From Lachnospiraceae bacterium (GTDB taxonomy: Bacteria > Bacillota > Clostridia > Lachnospirales > Lachnospiraceae), in NCBI GenBank assembly GCA_017412055.1, contig JAFQOW010000016.1, positions 1 through 64,000 of the forward strand: a stretch of 64,000 nt of DNA, read 5' to 3'. Below the pieces are notes generated by a model that did not search any database, was not told the origin of the DNA, and saw nothing but the letters and a program-made list of their open reading frames with translations. This document shows positions 19,437 through 29,585 of the stretch, one piece after another. A program made the position numbers and the translations under genes. How positions within the stretch are numbered: the first letter of the stretch is position 1; every line of letters starts with the position of its first letter.

Positions 19437-19445
19437 ATTATATCA
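19437..19445 (-). promoter_or_regulatory. extended -10 promoter of GH25 gene
   Basis: Read on the - strand, TGATATAAT forms an extended -10 box about 40 bp before the start. No strong -35 is visible, as is common with extended -10 promoters. Confidence 0.5.
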
Positions 19446-19487
19446 TATTATTATCATAAAGTATATAAAATACTTTTATCGATTTTC

Positions 19488-19516
19488 TTGACTATGTATC
19501 TTATAAATGTTATAAA
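19488..19516 (+). promoter_or_regulatory. promoter of the DUF512-der operon
   Basis: TTGACT (19488-19493), a 17-bp spacer and TATAAA (19511-19516) form a clear sigma-A promoter 48 bp upstream of the start codon. Confidence 0.7.
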
Positions 19517-19564
19517 ATATAATGTGTTTAACTATGCCCTGACGAAGGAGGAAGTTAGGATAAT

Positions 19565-20947
19565 ATGAGACAAGACAAACGAGAGCATCCCATAAGGAAT
19601 GTAGTAAAGGGCTCTATAGCAGAAGAATTAAATATAGAACCAGGAGATACATTAATATCAATAGATGGAGAGCGTTTAGTTGATGTTTTTGATTATCATT
19701 ATATGGTTAATGCAGATTATCTTGTACTTCTTATTAGAAAGAAAGATGGAGAAGAGTGGGAAATCGAAATTGAAAAGGATTATGATGAAGATTTAGGAAT
19801 TGAGTTTGAAACAAACTTAATGGATGATTATCGCTCTTGTACAAATAAATGTATATTTTGTTTTATTGACCAAATGCCTAAGGGTATGAGAGAAACATTG
19901 TATTTTAAAGATGACGATTCAAGATTATCTTTTTTACAAGGAAATTATATAACACTTACAAATATGAAGGATAATGACATAGATAGAATTATTAAATATC
20001 ATCTTTGTCCTATTAATATATCTGTTCATACGACAAATCCAGAGCTTAGATGTATGATGCTTCATAATCGTTTTGCAGGGGATGCACTAAATAAGATAGA
20101 ACGATTGGCTAAAGCGTGTATTGAGATGAATGGACAGATAGTTTTATGTAAAGATGTTAACGATGGTGATGAGCTTAAGAGAAGTATTGAAGACTTATCA
20201 AGATTTCTGCCACATATGAGAAGTGTTTCGGTTGTGCCATCAGGACTTACTAAGTATAGGGATGGTTTATATCCTTTAAAGCCTTTCACTAAGGAAGATG
20301 CCATAGCGGTTATTGATTTAATTGAAAGCTATAGCAGTAAATTTTATAAAGAATATGGCTTACATTTTGTTCATGCATCAGATGAGTGGTATATTTTGGC
20401 AGAAAGAGAATTCCCGGAAGAAGACAGATATGATGGATATATTCAGCTTGAAAATGGTGTAGGTATGATGCGTCTATTATATGATGAGTTTGTGGAGGCT
20501 ATAAAAAATACAGAAGCAGACAACATTAAAAGGGAAGTATCTATTGTTACAGGAAAGTTAGCTGCAAATCTTATATGTGAATTTGCTGGCATGGTTGAAT
20601 CAAAATTTGAAAATACAAGGGTAAATGTGTATCCTATAAGAAATGATTTCTTTGGGGAAACTATAACTGTATCAGGATTGTTGACAGGAAAGGATATACT
20701 GAGTCAGTTAAATGAGCATAAAGGTAAGCTTGGTGATAGAGTATTACTGCCAGCAAACACTCTTCGTTCAGGAGAGGATGTATTCTTGGATGATATGAAG
20801 CTTAATGAGTTATCAAATGAACTTGGTGTGCGCATTCAGGTTCCAAGGAATACAGGTGAAAGCTTACTATATAATATTTTATTTGAGAATGATGAAAAGC
20901 TAGAAGATAACGGTAATTTTGTTTATATTACTGCATATCCCAGTTAG
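19565..20947 (+). CDS. DUF512 family radical-SAM-like Fe-S protein with N-terminal PDZ
   Basis: The 460-residue protein starts with a PDZ-like segment (VVKGSIAEELNIEPGDTLISIDG). It is followed by a radical-SAM-type cysteine motif CTNKCIFCF near residues 92-100. The C-terminal half is the DUF512 domain (SIVTGKLAANLI, VYPIRNDFFGETITVSGLLTG). The substrate is not known. The gene stands immediately before der, an arrangement common in Clostridia. Confidence 0.88.
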   Translation: MRQDKREHPIRNVVKGSIAEELNIEPGDTLISIDGERLVDVFDYHYMVNADYLVLLIRKKDGEEWEIEIEKDYDEDLGIEFETNLMDDYRSCTNKCIFCFIDQMPKGMRETLYFKDDDSRLSFLQGNYITLTNMKDNDIDRIIKYHLCPINISVHTTNPELRCMMLHNRFAGDALNKIERLAKACIEMNGQIVLCKDVNDGDELKRSIEDLSRFLPHMRSVSVVPSGLTKYRDGLYPLKPFTKEDAIAVIDLIESYSSKFYKEYGLHFVHASDEWYILAEREFPEEDRYDGYIQLENGVGMMRLLYDEFVEAIKNTEADNIKREVSIVTGKLAANLICEFAGMVESKFENTRVNVYPIRNDFFGETITVSGLLTGKDILSQLNEHKGKLGDRVLLPANTLRSGEDVFLDDMKLNELSNELGVRIQVPRNTGESLLYNILFENDEKLEDNGNFVYITAYPS

Positions 20948-20956
20948 GAGGAAAAG

Positions 20957-22288
20957 ATGAATAAACCAGTTGTTGCCATAGTAGGTAGACCAAATGTAGG
21001 AAAATCCACATTGTTTAATGCGTTGGCAGGAGAGATGATATCAATCGTAAAGGATACTCCTGGTGTCACTAGAGATAGAATTTACGCTGATGTTACATGG
21101 CTTGATAAAGTATTTACAATGATTGATACAGGAGGTATTGAACCAAATACTTCAGATATTATTTTGTCACAAATGAGAGAACAGGCGCAGATTGCTATAG
21201 ATACAGCAGATGTTATCGTGTTTGTAGTAGATGTTAGACAGGGACTTGTTGACTCTGATTCTAAAGTGGCTGATATGTTAAGAAGAAGCCGTAAACCTGT
21301 TATACTTTGTGTAAATAAGGTAGATAGCTTTAAGAAGATGGAAGCAGATATTTATGAGTTTTATAATTTAGGTTTAGGGGACCCATTTCCAGTTTCAGCA
21401 GCTTCAAGACAGGGCTTTGGTGAATTGTTAGATGAGATTACAAAGAATTTTCCTTCTGTGGATGATGATGAATTGGAGGATGACAGACCTAGAGTAGCTA
21501 TAGTTGGTAAACCAAATGTAGGAAAATCTTCACTTATTAACAAGCTTTTAGGCGAGAAGAGACTTATTGTATCGGATATAGCTGGAACAACTAGAGATGC
21601 TGTAGACACAACGATTAAAAGAGATGGAAAAGAATATGTTTTTATCGATACAGCAGGTCTTAGAAGAAAAAATAAAATAAAAGAAGAATTGGAAAAGTAT
21701 TCAATTATCAGAACTGTAACTGCTGTTGAGCGAGCAGATGTGGTGGTTATTGTCATAGATGCCACAGAAGGCGTTACAGAGCAGGATGCAAAAATTGCAG
21801 GTATAGCTCATGAAAGAGGTAAAGGAATAATCATCGCTGTCAATAAATGGGATGCTATTGAGAAAAACGATAAAACTATCTATGAGCATACAAATAAAAT
21901 CAAAGAGATTCTTTCATTTATGCCTTATGCAGAGATGTTATTTATTTCCGCATTGACAGGTCAAAGAACAAATAAGCTATTTGACACTATAGATATGGTT
22001 ATAGAAAATCATTCACTACGTGTAGCTACAGGTGTTCTTAATGAGATTATGACAGAGGCTGTAGCATTACAGCAGCCACCTTCGGATAAGGGTAAGAGAT
22101 TAAAGCTTTACTATATGACACAGGTTGCGGTAAAACCACCTACATTTGTTATATTTGTAAATGATAAGGAACTTATGCATTTTTCTTATACAAGATATAT
22201 CGAAAATAAAGTAAGAGAGGCTTTTGGCTTTAAAGGTACTCCACTTAAATTTATTATTCGTGAACGAAAAGGTGAAGATAACAATTAG
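20957..22288 (+). CDS. der: ribosome biogenesis GTPase Der (EngA)
   Basis: Der acts in 50S assembly and is the only bacterial GTPase family with two tandem G domains. Both P-loops are present, GRPNVGKSTLFN and GKPNVGKSSLIN, each with its own DTGG/DTAG and NKVD/NKWD motif. A C-terminal KH-like domain ends at residue 443. It is preceded by AGGAGG, 9 bp after the DUF512 gene. Confidence 0.97.
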   Translation: MNKPVVAIVGRPNVGKSTLFNALAGEMISIVKDTPGVTRDRIYADVTWLDKVFTMIDTGGIEPNTSDIILSQMREQAQIAIDTADVIVFVVDVRQGLVDSDSKVADMLRRSRKPVILCVNKVDSFKKMEADIYEFYNLGLGDPFPVSAASRQGFGELLDEITKNFPSVDDDELEDDRPRVAIVGKPNVGKSSLINKLLGEKRLIVSDIAGTTRDAVDTTIKRDGKEYVFIDTAGLRRKNKIKEELEKYSIIRTVTAVERADVVVIVIDATEGVTEQDAKIAGIAHERGKGIIIAVNKWDAIEKNDKTIYEHTNKIKEILSFMPYAEMLFISALTGQRTNKLFDTIDMVIENHSLRVATGVLNEIMTEAVALQQPPSDKGKRLKLYYMTQVAVKPPTFVIFVNDKELMHFSYTRYIENKVREAFGFKGTPLKFIIRERKGEDNN

Positions 22289-22306
22289 TTTTAAGGAGCA
22301 TTTAAG

Positions 22307-22981
22307 ATGATAATTTATAGAATTATATGTGTTGTGATAGGATATTTATTTGGAATATTCCAGACAGGATATATATATGGAAGACTTAATAACGTAGATA
22401 TTAGAAACTTTGGTAGCGGCAATGCTGGAACAACAAATGCTATGCGTGTTCTCGGAAGAAAAGCAGGAATTATTACTTATATTGGTGATATGTTAAAGGC
22501 ATTACTTGCAGGCCTTTTTGTAAGAGCAATTTTCGGGCTTGCATTAGATTTAAGTTCTGTAGAAGTATTTATACTTGTTATTTACACAGGTGTAGGTGTA
22601 ATTTTAGGTCATAATTATCCGTTTTATATGGGCTTCAAAGGTGGAAAGGGAATTGCAGCATCATCTGGTGTAGTATTTTCGCTTTTGGATCTTAAGTTAT
22701 CAGTTTTAGCAGTATGTACATTTGCGGTGATAGCACTTATTTCAAAATATGTATCATTGGCATCTATGTGTATGATGATAGGATTTTTTGGAGAATTTAT
22801 AGTATTCACAGAGCTTGATATGCTTAAACCTATAGCTGGTAGTGAATATAGAGTTGAAGCATATATATTAGTATTTTTTATGGCAGCACTTGCAGTATTT
22901 AAGCATCGTTCAAATATTGTGAGACTTATAAATGGAACAGAGAGAAAGATTTTACAAAAAAAAGAAGGACAGGTGGGTTAA
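22307..22981 (+). CDS. plsY: acyl-phosphate:glycerol-3-phosphate acyltransferase PlsY
   Basis: PlsY is a multi-pass membrane enzyme that moves the acyl group from the PlsX product to glycerol-3-phosphate. Conserved loops are GSGNAGTTNAMRVLG and GHNYPFYMGFKGGKGIA, with five or more membrane segments across 224 residues. gpsA, which makes its glycerol-3-phosphate substrate, follows directly. This joins two steps of phosphatidic acid synthesis. Confidence 0.95.
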   Translation: MIIYRIICVVIGYLFGIFQTGYIYGRLNNVDIRNFGSGNAGTTNAMRVLGRKAGIITYIGDMLKALLAGLFVRAIFGLALDLSSVEVFILVIYTGVGVILGHNYPFYMGFKGGKGIAASSGVVFSLLDLKLSVLAVCTFAVIALISKYVSLASMCMMIGFFGEFIVFTELDMLKPIAGSEYRVEAYILVFFMAALAVFKHRSNIVRLINGTERKILQKKEGQVG

Positions 22982-22982
22982 T

Positions 22983-23993
22983 ATGGCAAAAGTATCGGTA
23001 TTAGGAGCAGGCGCATGGGGCGTTGCATTAGGAATTCTTTTAGCTGAAAATGGCAATGATGTAACAATGTGGACTCTACTTGAAAATGAAGCAAAAATGC
23101 TCAATGAAGATAGAGAAAATAAGATAAGCTTACCTGGTGTTAAGCTTCATGATACTATGAAGGTAACAACAGATTTGGAAGAAGCTGTAAAGGATAAGGA
23201 TGTGATTGTACTTGCTACAGCATCTAGATTTATTCGTTCCACATCAGCGAAGATAAAGGATTATGTCAAGAAGGGGCAGATTATTGTAAATGTTGCAAAG
23301 GGAATTGAAGAAAGTACACTTATGACTATGACAGATATTATAAGTGAAGAGATTCCAGATTGTGATGCAGTAGTATTATCTGGTCCAAGTCATGCTGAGG
23401 AGGTAGGAAGAGGCCTTCCTACTACATGTGTAGTTGGTGCTACAACTGTAAAGACTGCTAAGTTTGTACAGGATATTTTTATGAATAATAGATTTAGGGT
23501 TTATACAAGTCCTGACATACTTGGAATAGAGCTTGGTGGAGCTTTAAAGAATGTTATAGCTCTTGCAGCTGGTATGGCAGATGGTATTGGATGCGGTGAC
23601 AATACAAAGGCAGCCCTTATCACAAGAGGTATGAGAGAAATTACAAGATTGGGCTTGGCTATGGGTGGTAAATCAGAAACATTTTCTGGACTTACAGGTA
23701 TGGGTGATTTAATCGTTACATGTGCCAGTGTACATAGTCGCAACAGACGTGCAGGTATATTGATTGGCGAAGGAAAGACAATGGATGAAGCTATGACAGC
23801 TGTAAACCAGGTAGTAGAAGGTGTCTATTCTGCTAAGGCGGCTATTCTTCTTGCAGAAAAATACAATGTATCTATGCCTATAGTAGCAGAGGTTAATAAG
23901 GTTTTATTTGAGAATAAATCGGTAAGAGAAAGTCTTGAAGACTTAATGGTTAGAGATAAGACAACAGAAATTACAGTGGATAATTGGAAGTAA
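22983..23993 (+). CDS. gpsA: NAD(P)H-dependent glycerol-3-phosphate dehydrogenase
   Basis: GpsA reduces dihydroxyacetone phosphate to glycerol-3-phosphate. The N-terminal Rossmann motif is VLGAGAWGVALGILLAENG. LSGPSHAEEV and the catalytic-lysine segment GGALKNVIALAAGMADG follow. The ATG at 22983 lies one base after the plsY stop. An upstream in-frame start inside plsY would place extra residues before the Rossmann fold and is rejected. The 336 residues are typical. Confidence 0.96.
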   Translation: MAKVSVLGAGAWGVALGILLAENGNDVTMWTLLENEAKMLNEDRENKISLPGVKLHDTMKVTTDLEEAVKDKDVIVLATASRFIRSTSAKIKDYVKKGQIIVNVAKGIEESTLMTMTDIISEEIPDCDAVVLSGPSHAEEVGRGLPTTCVVGATTVKTAKFVQDIFMNNRFRVYTSPDILGIELGGALKNVIALAAGMADGIGCGDNTKAALITRGMREITRLGLAMGGKSETFSGLTGMGDLIVTCASVHSRNRRAGILIGEGKTMDEAMTAVNQVVEGVYSAKAAILLAEKYNVSMPIVAEVNKVLFENKSVRESLEDLMVRDKTTEITVDNWK

Positions 23994-24019
23994 GGGTTTA
24001 ATACAAAGAAGGTAGAAAA

Positions 24020-26503
24020 ATGGCGATATTAAAAAGGGTAAATCCAAAGGAAATATATATTTCAGATAGGCTTAGAGGCAAATTTGAAGATATTTTTATG
24101 CATTCTATGACTATAGTAGAAGCACCGACGGGTTATGGTAAAACGACCACATTGTCAGAATTTCTTAAGAAATCTGATAAAAAATATATGTGGTTTAGTG
24201 TATATAATGACGACAGAGCTATGTTTTTTTCGGATTTATGTGCAAAAATAGCGGGCATAGATAAATCAGTAGCAGACGAAATGCTAAGTATAGGCTATCC
24301 TACAGATGATAATGCATGTACTAGGATAGCTAATGCTATTATGAAGATGAAATTCCAAGAGAAAATGGTACTTGTACTTGATAACTATAATTATATAGCA
24401 GAGCCTTATATTAATCATGTTATTAAGGATTTATCCGGTAAAAAGGATACAAATCTTATTATTATACAGATTGTTCAAAATATAACGTCTAACGATACCT
24501 TCGAAATGATTACAAAAAGACAGGTTAATTGTATAAGTAAAAATGATTTTCAATTACAAGAAAAAGAAATAGAGGAATATTACAGATTATGTGGTATAAA
24601 GCTTGATGAAAAAGAATTGAAATTTCTTTATAGCTATACTGAGGGCTGGATAAGTGCTCTTTATCTTATGATGCTTAATTATATCAATACAAATAGCTTT
24701 GAAGATACTTCGGCTGTTGATGACTTAATATATGAGGCTGTATGGGGAAATCTATCATTTAAAGAACAAGATTTTCTTGTGGGAATGAGTGTGTTTGACA
24801 GCTTTAGTGTCAGACAGGCCATAACTATGTCAGAAGATATTTTGACAGAAGATAAGTTATTTAATCTTATTGAAAGCAATGGATTTATAAGATACGAATC
24901 AAAAGATAGAAAGTATTATATACATAACCTTTTTAAAGTATTCTTACAAAATGAATTTGATAAGCTGGAGCCACTGTTTATTAAGAATATTTATAAAAAA
25001 GCTGGAAAGTGGTATGCAGATAATGACAATCATTTTGAAGCTTTAAAATTTTATATAAAAACAAGTGATTATGAAAGTGTTTTGGCTCTTGATTGGAGTA
25101 ATAGTAACATATTAAGATATGCTACAAGAGATAATAAGGATTTGTTTTTAGAGATAGTTTCAAAAACACCGACAAATATTAAAAAGAAATATGCAAAAAA
25201 TTATCTGGTATTTGTATTAGGATTGTTTATTCTTAATGAGAGAAATTATTTTAAAAGTGAAAGTGAATTAATAATGAAATACGGTGAAAGTATTTCAGAT
25301 GAAATAGATAAAGATGAATTACTTGGTGAAGTGAATTTTCTAAAGGCACTTGAAGTGTTTAATGATATAGAAAAAATGGATAAATATTACATTTCAGCCT
25401 TTAGCCATATGAATTCACCTACAAAAATGTTTAGAGGTTATAATCTTATAACCTTTGATTCGCCATCTATGCTTTCTATGTTTCATATAAAGGAGGGAAA
25501 TATAGAAAGAGAAATTGAGTTAATAGAGAAAGTAATTCCAAATTATTATATTCTTACTGAAGGTAATAGTAAGGGCGTAGAAACCTTGATGAAGGCTGAA
25601 TATTTGTTTGAACAGGGCATTTTAGATGATGCCTACATATTGTGTGAAAAAGCAAAATATAAAGCAGAATCAAGAAAACAGATTAATGTACTTATTATGG
25701 TTGAAATGCTTTTTGCTAAAATTTTCCTTGTTAAAGCAGAGCTTGATAACGTCAATGAAAGTCTAAAAAGAATAAGCTTGCTTGAAAATGAATCTAAATC
25801 TTTTGTATACAAGGGATTGGCTGATATGTGCAAAGGTACAATTAATATATTCTTGGAAAATTTAGATAACGTACCTGAATGGTTAAAGGATAATGTGAGA
25901 ATAGAAGAGAATACTACGTTGATAAGCCTTGGATATGCAAATATTATCTATGCAAGATTTCTACTTATTAAGGAAGAATATTCAAAATTATTGGCAATAA
26001 GTGGTCAAATGCTAGATATAGCAAGTATTTTTTCTAATGTTATGTACAAGATATATACATATATTTATATAGCATTGGCAAATCACTACATAGGAAAAGA
26101 AGATAAAGCAATATGTATGGCAGAGGAAGCTATAAAATTAGCTTATAAAGATAATATGGTAATGCCATTTGTTGTTTTTTCATCTGAACTTAGTGATATA
26201 TTGTTGAAAACAAGGGGAATAGAGAATGACGCTGATTATGATAGATTTATGAGAAATCTAAGAGAGCGTACAAAGGAATACGGAAAAGGCCTTTTTAATG
26301 TTAAAAAGGCTGCTTTAAATACACAGAGTTATGGATTGACAAAACGAGAAATTGAAGTTGCAAAGCTTGCAGCTTTTAGACTTAGCAATAAGGAAATTGC
26401 TGAGAAACTGTTTATTGCTGAAAGTACTGTTAAGTCAAATATGAAGATAATTTTTAGTAAGCTTGGCATAAAGTCAAGAAGTGAATTAAAGAATTATTTT
26501 TAG
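24020..26503 (+). CDS. MalT-like (STAND ATPase) LuxR-family transcriptional regulator
   Basis: The 827-residue regulator has a P-loop APTGYGKTT at about residues 34-42 and Walker B-like MVLVLDNYNYI. A long helical middle region (about 330-740) resembles tetratricopeptide-like repeats. A C-terminal LuxR helix-turn-helix (LTKREIEVAKLAAFRLSNKE, then AESTVKSNMKIIFSKLG) follows. Such regulators respond to a small inducer and ATP; the signal here is unknown. It follows gpsA by 26 bp and precedes cls, whose upstream region has a dyad. Confidence 0.88.
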   Translation: MAILKRVNPKEIYISDRLRGKFEDIFMHSMTIVEAPTGYGKTTTLSEFLKKSDKKYMWFSVYNDDRAMFFSDLCAKIAGIDKSVADEMLSIGYPTDDNACTRIANAIMKMKFQEKMVLVLDNYNYIAEPYINHVIKDLSGKKDTNLIIIQIVQNITSNDTFEMITKRQVNCISKNDFQLQEKEIEEYYRLCGIKLDEKELKFLYSYTEGWISALYLMMLNYINTNSFEDTSAVDDLIYEAVWGNLSFKEQDFLVGMSVFDSFSVRQAITMSEDILTEDKLFNLIESNGFIRYESKDRKYYIHNLFKVFLQNEFDKLEPLFIKNIYKKAGKWYADNDNHFEALKFYIKTSDYESVLALDWSNSNILRYATRDNKDLFLEIVSKTPTNIKKKYAKNYLVFVLGLFILNERNYFKSESELIMKYGESISDEIDKDELLGEVNFLKALEVFNDIEKMDKYYISAFSHMNSPTKMFRGYNLITFDSPSMLSMFHIKEGNIEREIELIEKVIPNYYILTEGNSKGVETLMKAEYLFEQGILDDAYILCEKAKYKAESRKQINVLIMVEMLFAKIFLVKAELDNVNESLKRISLLENESKSFVYKGLADMCKGTINIFLENLDNVPEWLKDNVRIEENTTLISLGYANIIYARFLLIKEEYSKLLAISGQMLDIASIFSNVMYKIYTYIYIALANHYIGKEDKAICMAEEAIKLAYKDNMVMPFVVFSSELSDILLKTRGIENDADYDRFMRNLRERTKEYGKGLFNVKKAALNTQSYGLTKREIEVAKLAAFRLSNKEIAEKLFIAESTVKSNMKIIFSKLGIKSRSELKNYF

Positions 26504-26508
26504 AGAGG

Positions 26509-26556
26509 TCTAGTGTATAAAGCGATTACATGTAGATAAGTTCTATTATACACAGA
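26509..26556 (+). promoter_or_regulatory. imperfect dyad between the LuxR-type gene and cls
   Basis: TCTAGTGTATAA (26509-26520) pairs with TTATACACAGA (26546-26556) across 25 bp, with one position unpaired. No T-run follows, so it is not a standard terminator. It may be an operator for the adjacent regulator or an RNA stem in the cls leader. Confidence 0.35.
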
Positions 26557-26589
26557 CATAATTAGTTTAATGTAAGGAAGGTGTGTTGT

Positions 26590-28101
26590 ATGAAGAAATT
26601 ATCAAGAATTATATTTGGCAGAACTTTCTTTTTGGTATTGGCGTTGCTTCTACAGGCGGGGGTTCTGTTTTTGTTACTTGCTGAATTTTCCAGCTTTTTA
26701 ATTGTATATTATGGATTTGCAGCCCTTCTTTCTTTACTAATGTGTGCTCATGTAGCTAATCTTGATATGAATCCAAATATGAGAATGTCATGGATAACAG
26801 TGATTATGGCCATGCCTATATTTGGAGTGTTGTTTTTTATATTTGTAAGAATTCAGCCACAGGCTAAAAAAATCAATAAGCGAATAGATGATATTATCAA
26901 AAATACCAGAAAGTATTTACCACAAAAGGAATTGTTTCATGAGGATACAGATTTATTTGGTTTATCAAGGTATATGAACGATTATGCAGGATATCCCATT
27001 TATAATAATTCTGATGTAAAATATTTTGCATCTGGTGAAGAAAAATATGAGGAATTGATAAAACAGTTAAAAACAGCTAAAAGATTTATCTTTTTGGAAT
27101 ATTTTATTATTGATGAAGGTAAAATGTGGGATAGTATATTGGAAATTCTGAAGGAAAAGGTTAAGGAGGGAGTAGAAGTAAGGCTTATGTATGATGGCAC
27201 ATGTATGTTTGCATTGCTTCCTCATTCATATCCTAAACAAATGAAAAAGCTGGGCATAAAGTGTATGGTTTATTCACCTATTAGACCTGCACTTGCAATG
27301 TATCAGAATAATAGAGACCACAGAAAGATATTAGTTATTGATGGGAGAGTAGCTTTTACAGGTGGAATAAATCTTGCAGACGAATATATCAATGAAATAA
27401 AGCGTTTTGGACATTGGAAGGATAATGCTGTAATGGTTACAGGCGAAGCAGTTCGCAGCTTTACAGTTATGTTTTTGCAGATTTGGAATATTCAAAACAC
27501 TCAAAAGGAGGATTATGAAAAATATCTAACAGAAACAAGTGTGGATAATGAGAATGCATATGTAATGCCTTATGGAGATCAGCCATTCGATAAGGAAAAT
27601 GTAGGCGAATATGTATATATGGATATTATAAATAAAGCAAAAAAATATGTTTATATAACTACTCCTTATCTAATTCCAGATAATGAGATGTTAACTTGCT
27701 TAGAACATGCATCTAAACGTGGTGTAGATGTAAAAATTATAATGCCACATATTACGGATAAGCCTTCAGCTTATCTTATAGCTAGAACATACTATCCTAA
27801 GCTTATAGAAAGAGGTATAGAGATATATGAGTATACACCAGGCTTCGTACACGCAAAAACATTTGTGGCTGACCATAGAAAAGCAGTGGTAGGCACTGTT
27901 AATATGGATTTTAGAAGCCTATATTTGAATTTAGAGTGTGGAGCATATATGGAAAATGTAGCTGCAGTAAAAGATATATATGATGATTATATGAATACAT
28001 TGAAGAAATGTAAGCAGATTACATTAAAAGATTGCAATGAATACAACCCGATTTTAAAGTTATTAGGCAAGCTGTTATGGATAATAGCACCCCTTATGTA
28101 A
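26590..28101 (+). CDS. cls: cardiolipin synthase (phospholipase D family)
   Basis: This membrane enzyme condenses two phosphatidylglycerols to cardiolipin. Two N-terminal membrane helices are followed by two HKD motifs: HRKILVID near residue 243 with downstream GGIN, and HAKTFVAD near residue 420 with GTVNMDFRS. I chose the ATG at 26590 behind AAGGAAGG rather than the GTG three codons upstream. The 503 residues match the family. Confidence 0.95.
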   Translation: MKKLSRIIFGRTFFLVLALLLQAGVLFLLLAEFSSFLIVYYGFAALLSLLMCAHVANLDMNPNMRMSWITVIMAMPIFGVLFFIFVRIQPQAKKINKRIDDIIKNTRKYLPQKELFHEDTDLFGLSRYMNDYAGYPIYNNSDVKYFASGEEKYEELIKQLKTAKRFIFLEYFIIDEGKMWDSILEILKEKVKEGVEVRLMYDGTCMFALLPHSYPKQMKKLGIKCMVYSPIRPALAMYQNNRDHRKILVIDGRVAFTGGINLADEYINEIKRFGHWKDNAVMVTGEAVRSFTVMFLQIWNIQNTQKEDYEKYLTETSVDNENAYVMPYGDQPFDKENVGEYVYMDIINKAKKYVYITTPYLIPDNEMLTCLEHASKRGVDVKIIMPHITDKPSAYLIARTYYPKLIERGIEIYEYTPGFVHAKTFVADHRKAVVGTVNMDFRSLYLNLECGAYMENVAAVKDIYDDYMNTLKKCKQITLKDCNEYNPILKLLGKLLWIIAPLM

Positions 28102-28127
28102 AAAAGGCAAAAAAACCTAAATAAATG

Positions 28128-28156
28128 TTTACTTTTAGTATTGGAACATTTATAAT
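28128..28156 (+). promoter_or_regulatory. promoter upstream of the 458-residue unknown gene
   Basis: TTTACT (28128-28133), a 17-bp spacer and TATAAT (28151-28156) form a good promoter about 50 bp before the next start codon. Confidence 0.6.
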
Positions 28157-28208
28157 TCAATATGTGCTTTAATATAGTACAGTAATCTAAACAGAAAGAG
28201 AAATTTTT

Positions 28209-29585
28209 ATGAAGGATTTAGTAAATAATATATCAAAAGGAAAAAATCTTGAGGTTAATCTTCCTAAATTTGGTCAGGAGATGATGGATGTATATTATAA
28301 ATATGCAGCAGTTCGCTTAGCTATAAATCATTATACATATAATGAAATGATGAACTCAAGAAGAGATGAGATTAATATTCTTATAAAAGATTATAATGAT
28401 ATAGTAAATAAGGGAATTATAGGCACATTGATTGGTGAAGATTTAGAAGCTGCTATAGTAAAGATTGATAATATAAGAGCAAGCATAATAAAAGTTATGA
28501 AGGGATTGACATCACTTGTAGATATTCTTAACATTTATGAATATGTTTTAAATCGAATTGAATATCGATTTGAGACAGATGTGGATAAGAAATTTGATGA
28601 TGATGAGACTTTTATCAATGTTCTTATGGAATATATGTTATCTGGTAAGGATAAGGCGCTTGTTAATTTGAGAATAACTGAATGTGTAAGACAGTTGCCA
28701 CTTAGAATGACAAAGGCACGCTTCTTTGAACTCTTAAAAGCAGGAATGGAAGTTTATAAGGATAGCGAAAAGACAAGCGTAGATGATTATATATATATGC
28801 TTACGTCGTCATCTATGATTTATACAGATGAGTATTGTAAAAATATATCAGATGATGTGAATAGTATAATTGAAGAGCTTGAAAAGGCAGATTATTCAAC
28901 TCTTACCAAGGAAGAATTTGTTAAGCTTAAAGAGAAGCTTACATACGCCATAGATTTAGTTCAAATGATTGTGGATGTATATCTTATCTTTGTTGAACTT
29001 GTAGGAGATACCTATGTAATGCTTTTATCAGCTCCTTATGCTGATAAAAAATGTGAAGAAAGGGATATTCTTCTTAAGATTTTAAATGCTGAATCTGAAA
29101 ATGAGCAGGAGGATGCATTGATAGCATTGGAAGGAAAGCAGGAAAAGCTTTACGGAAGGCTTTCGAAATGCGAATATCTCATAAAGGATATTATAGACAA
29201 TAAAAGCGATTTGGTAGAAAGCTTAATGCTTATGCCATTATATAATTCACTTGATAAAATAAGTATCTTAGAATCAGGAAGTCGTTTTGTAGAATTTGAC
29301 AAGGTGATTGAAAGAGAAATCGCTGGAGCTTCATATATTGATTTAAAGTACAATGAGTTGGAAGCTATGCTTAAGGATTTCTTTAAAGAACATCCAAAGC
29401 AGATAAATCGAGCTGTTATGGCTCATGTGCTATCAGCGTTACCTGTATTTTTCAACAATGTAGATGAAATAAGAAACTACGTATATTCAAGCTTTACTGG
29501 TTGTAGCGATATAGCTGAAAAAATGGCGTGCAAGGAAATCTTTTACGCAATGATGGAGGAAGACGGTTTTAATGTTGTTTCATAA
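28209..29585 (+). CDS. hypothetical protein, 458 residues, helical
   Basis: I do not recognise this family. The sequence is rich in Leu, Ile, Glu, Lys and Asp, has no signal peptide and no clear membrane segment, and appears mostly helical and cytoplasmic. No nucleotide-binding or metal-binding motif stands out. It has its own promoter. Its 3' end overlaps the next gene by 14 bp, so the two proteins are probably co-translated and may act together. The ytfI-ytfJ genes follow, but a spore role is only a guess from position. Confidence 0.75.
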   Translation: MKDLVNNISKGKNLEVNLPKFGQEMMDVYYKYAAVRLAINHYTYNEMMNSRRDEINILIKDYNDIVNKGIIGTLIGEDLEAAIVKIDNIRASIIKVMKGLTSLVDILNIYEYVLNRIEYRFETDVDKKFDDDETFINVLMEYMLSGKDKALVNLRITECVRQLPLRMTKARFFELLKAGMEVYKDSEKTSVDDYIYMLTSSSMIYTDEYCKNISDDVNSIIEELEKADYSTLTKEEFVKLKEKLTYAIDLVQMIVDVYLIFVELVGDTYVMLLSAPYADKKCEERDILLKILNAESENEQEDALIALEGKQEKLYGRLSKCEYLIKDIIDNKSDLVESLMLMPLYNSLDKISILESGSRFVEFDKVIEREIAGASYIDLKYNELEAMLKDFFKEHPKQINRAVMAHVLSALPVFFNNVDEIRNYVYSSFTGCSDIAEKMACKEIFYAMMEEDGFNVVS

